Shown: one piece after another, positions 13,021 through 13,149 of the stretch
Position numbering within the stretch: the stretch's first letter is position 1
Layout of the letters: each line of letters opens with the position of its first letter
From: an uncultured Ruminococcus sp.
Lineage (GTDB): Bacteria > Bacillota > Clostridia > Oscillospirales > Acutalibacteraceae
Direction: 5' to 3'
Assembly (NCBI GenBank): GCA_900543095.1
Contig: UQQD01000034.1
Span: forward strand, 1-13,149
Length of the DNA: 13,149 nucleotides
Notes under the pieces: generated by a model
What the model saw: only the letters and a program-made list of their open reading frames with translations
Told to the model about the DNA's origin: nothing
Database searches by the model: none
Made by a program: the position numbers and the translations under genes

Positions 13021-13149
13021 CTACCTACCCTGTAAATCACGGGCTGATATTGGAGTTTCTTCTTGCAAAAGCCGTTTTTTCTCTGCCGTAATTTCGCCCA
13101 AATTTTGATTTTTGCTTGAAGTCGGGTACTTTATCCGTTTTCTCTTGAA
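13021..13149 (-). CDS. C-terminal end of an unidentified protein, cut by window edge
   Basis: The minus-strand frame is open from the right edge for 42 codons to TAG at 13023-13021. It reads KRIKYPTSSKNQNLGEITAEKKRLLQEETP and ends ARDLQGR. The Lys/Glu-rich helical pattern looks like the tail of a real protein, and it points the same way as the other element genes. I do not recognise the family; a mobilization or element-maintenance protein is possible. The short length means the open frame could still be chance. Confidence 0.35.
   Translation of the reverse strand, partial: FKRKRIKYPTSSKNQNLGEITAEKKRLLQEETPISARDLQGR

Noticed and set aside
12812..13108. Plus-strand 98-codon open frame
   Set aside because: It has no ribosome binding site, no recognisable fold, and is antisense to the better minus-strand frame at the edge.

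Overview
The window looks like chromosomal DNA of a low-to-mid GC Clostridia member, probably a Ruminococcus/Oscillospiraceae-type gut anaerobe. This rests on strong GGAGG ribosome binding sites, an RNA polymerase beta' subunit of Gram-positive length, a DUF896 small protein, and SmtB/P-type ATPase and ilvBNC genes of clostridial character. The species assignment is inference.

Layout from left to right. (1) Bases 2-3349 hold the 3' nine-tenths of rpoC, closed by a strong terminator. (2) Bases 3431-3611 are a gene-free block of nested inverted repeats that looks like a small non-autonomous repeat. (3) A DUF896 gene (minus strand) and an ArsR/SmtB-type repressor gene (plus strand) diverge from back-to-back promoters. 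The repressor is followed by a CPC-type heavy-metal ATPase. The repressor carries exactly the SmtB-type alpha-5 zinc ligand set, so the pair reads as a zinc-efflux operon. (4) ilvB-ilvN-ilvC form a branched-chain amino acid operon covering acetolactate synthase large and small subunits and ketol-acid reductoisomerase. Its promoter is tucked into the terminator of the ATPase gene and it ends at a terminator at 10091-10123. (5) From about 10124 to the right edge is a mobile element on the minus strand. It has a large serine recombinase next to the probable left junction, a tiny helical ORF with a good ribosome binding site but no normal start codon, a ribbon-helix-helix protein, a dense cluster of hairpins (12780-13006), and the C-terminal end of an unidentified protein entering from the right.

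The least explained DNA is the hairpin cluster at 12780-13006. It includes a small hairpin resembling the nick region of pMV158-type (MOBV) transfer origins and three copies of an 11-bp word. It is a candidate transfer origin or structured RNA. Other unexplained structure includes a long imperfect hairpin just after ilvC, a 7-bp hairpin touching the ilvC ribosome binding site, and a dispersed short-repeat family in the rpoC-ilvB interval. The housekeeping genes look intact; no tRNA, rRNA or CRISPR array was seen.
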